This document shows, piece by piece, positions 5,252 through 5,281 of a DNA stretch of 5,281 bases (position 1 is its first letter; the number at the start of each line of letters is the position of its first letter). Both the position numbers and the translations under genes were made by a program. Under the pieces are notes generated by a model that worked only from the letters and a program-made list of their open reading frames with translations, did not search any database and was not told the origin of the DNA. Source of the DNA: Bacillota bacterium (GTDB lineage Bacteria > Bacillota > Clostridia > Peptostreptococcales > Natronincolaceae). The stretch lies in assembly GCA_023387935.1 (NCBI GenBank), contig JAEWHG010000201.1, forward strand, positions 1-5,281. The letters are read 5' to 3'.

Positions 5252-5281
5252 TTTAATCACTGAAAAATATAATTTTAGAAT

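Noticed and set aside
5242..5257. ATTAA/TTAAT partial dyad near the kinase promoter
   Set aside because: Five-base arms of pure A and T are expected by chance in this composition.

Overview
The window is AT-rich, with strong AAGGAGG-type ribosome binding sites and two TTG starts. All recognisable genes (MscL, a short CstA-family transporter, a LytS-type kinase with a LytTR regulator, and a Y-family DNA polymerase) are of kinds common in low-GC Firmicutes. I infer a clostridial chromosome, but the genus cannot be fixed from this sequence. There are no mobile elements, CRISPR arrays, tRNAs, rRNAs or phage genes.

Layout. Positions 1-140 (minus) hold the first 46 codons of a Y-family (DNA polymerase IV-like) gene that runs off the left edge. 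An AT-rich divergent intergenic region (141-404) carries a promoter for each side and a 9-bp dyad. On the plus strand, mscL (405-791) is followed after 24 bases by a 91-residue protein I do not recognise (816-1091). This pair ends at a perfect 40-bp palindrome (1091-1130) that should terminate transcription from both directions.

From 1140 to 5182 everything is on the minus strand. In transcription order it is a LytS-type membrane histidine kinase (5182-3512), a LytTR response regulator (3509-2775, two bases after the kinase stop), an intrinsic terminator (2723-2749), then a separately promoted CstA-family transporter gene (2639-1140).

How the genes may work together. A 5TMR-LYT/GAF/HisKA_7TM-like kinase plus LytTR regulator next to a CstA-family transporter matches the logic of E. 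coli BtsS/BtsR, which senses pyruvate and induces the CstA-family pyruvate transporter BtsT. The kinase here has an NxR...HR...CxxS pattern in its membrane domain that fits the reported BtsS pyruvate-site residues, with a two-residue insertion. The best reading is a nutrient-sensing switch, with extracellular pyruvate the leading candidate, controlling the adjacent transporter gene. I see no clearly novel system. The points worth a second look are this sensing module, the cysteine pair in the kinase GAF domain, and the small unknown protein tied to mscL.
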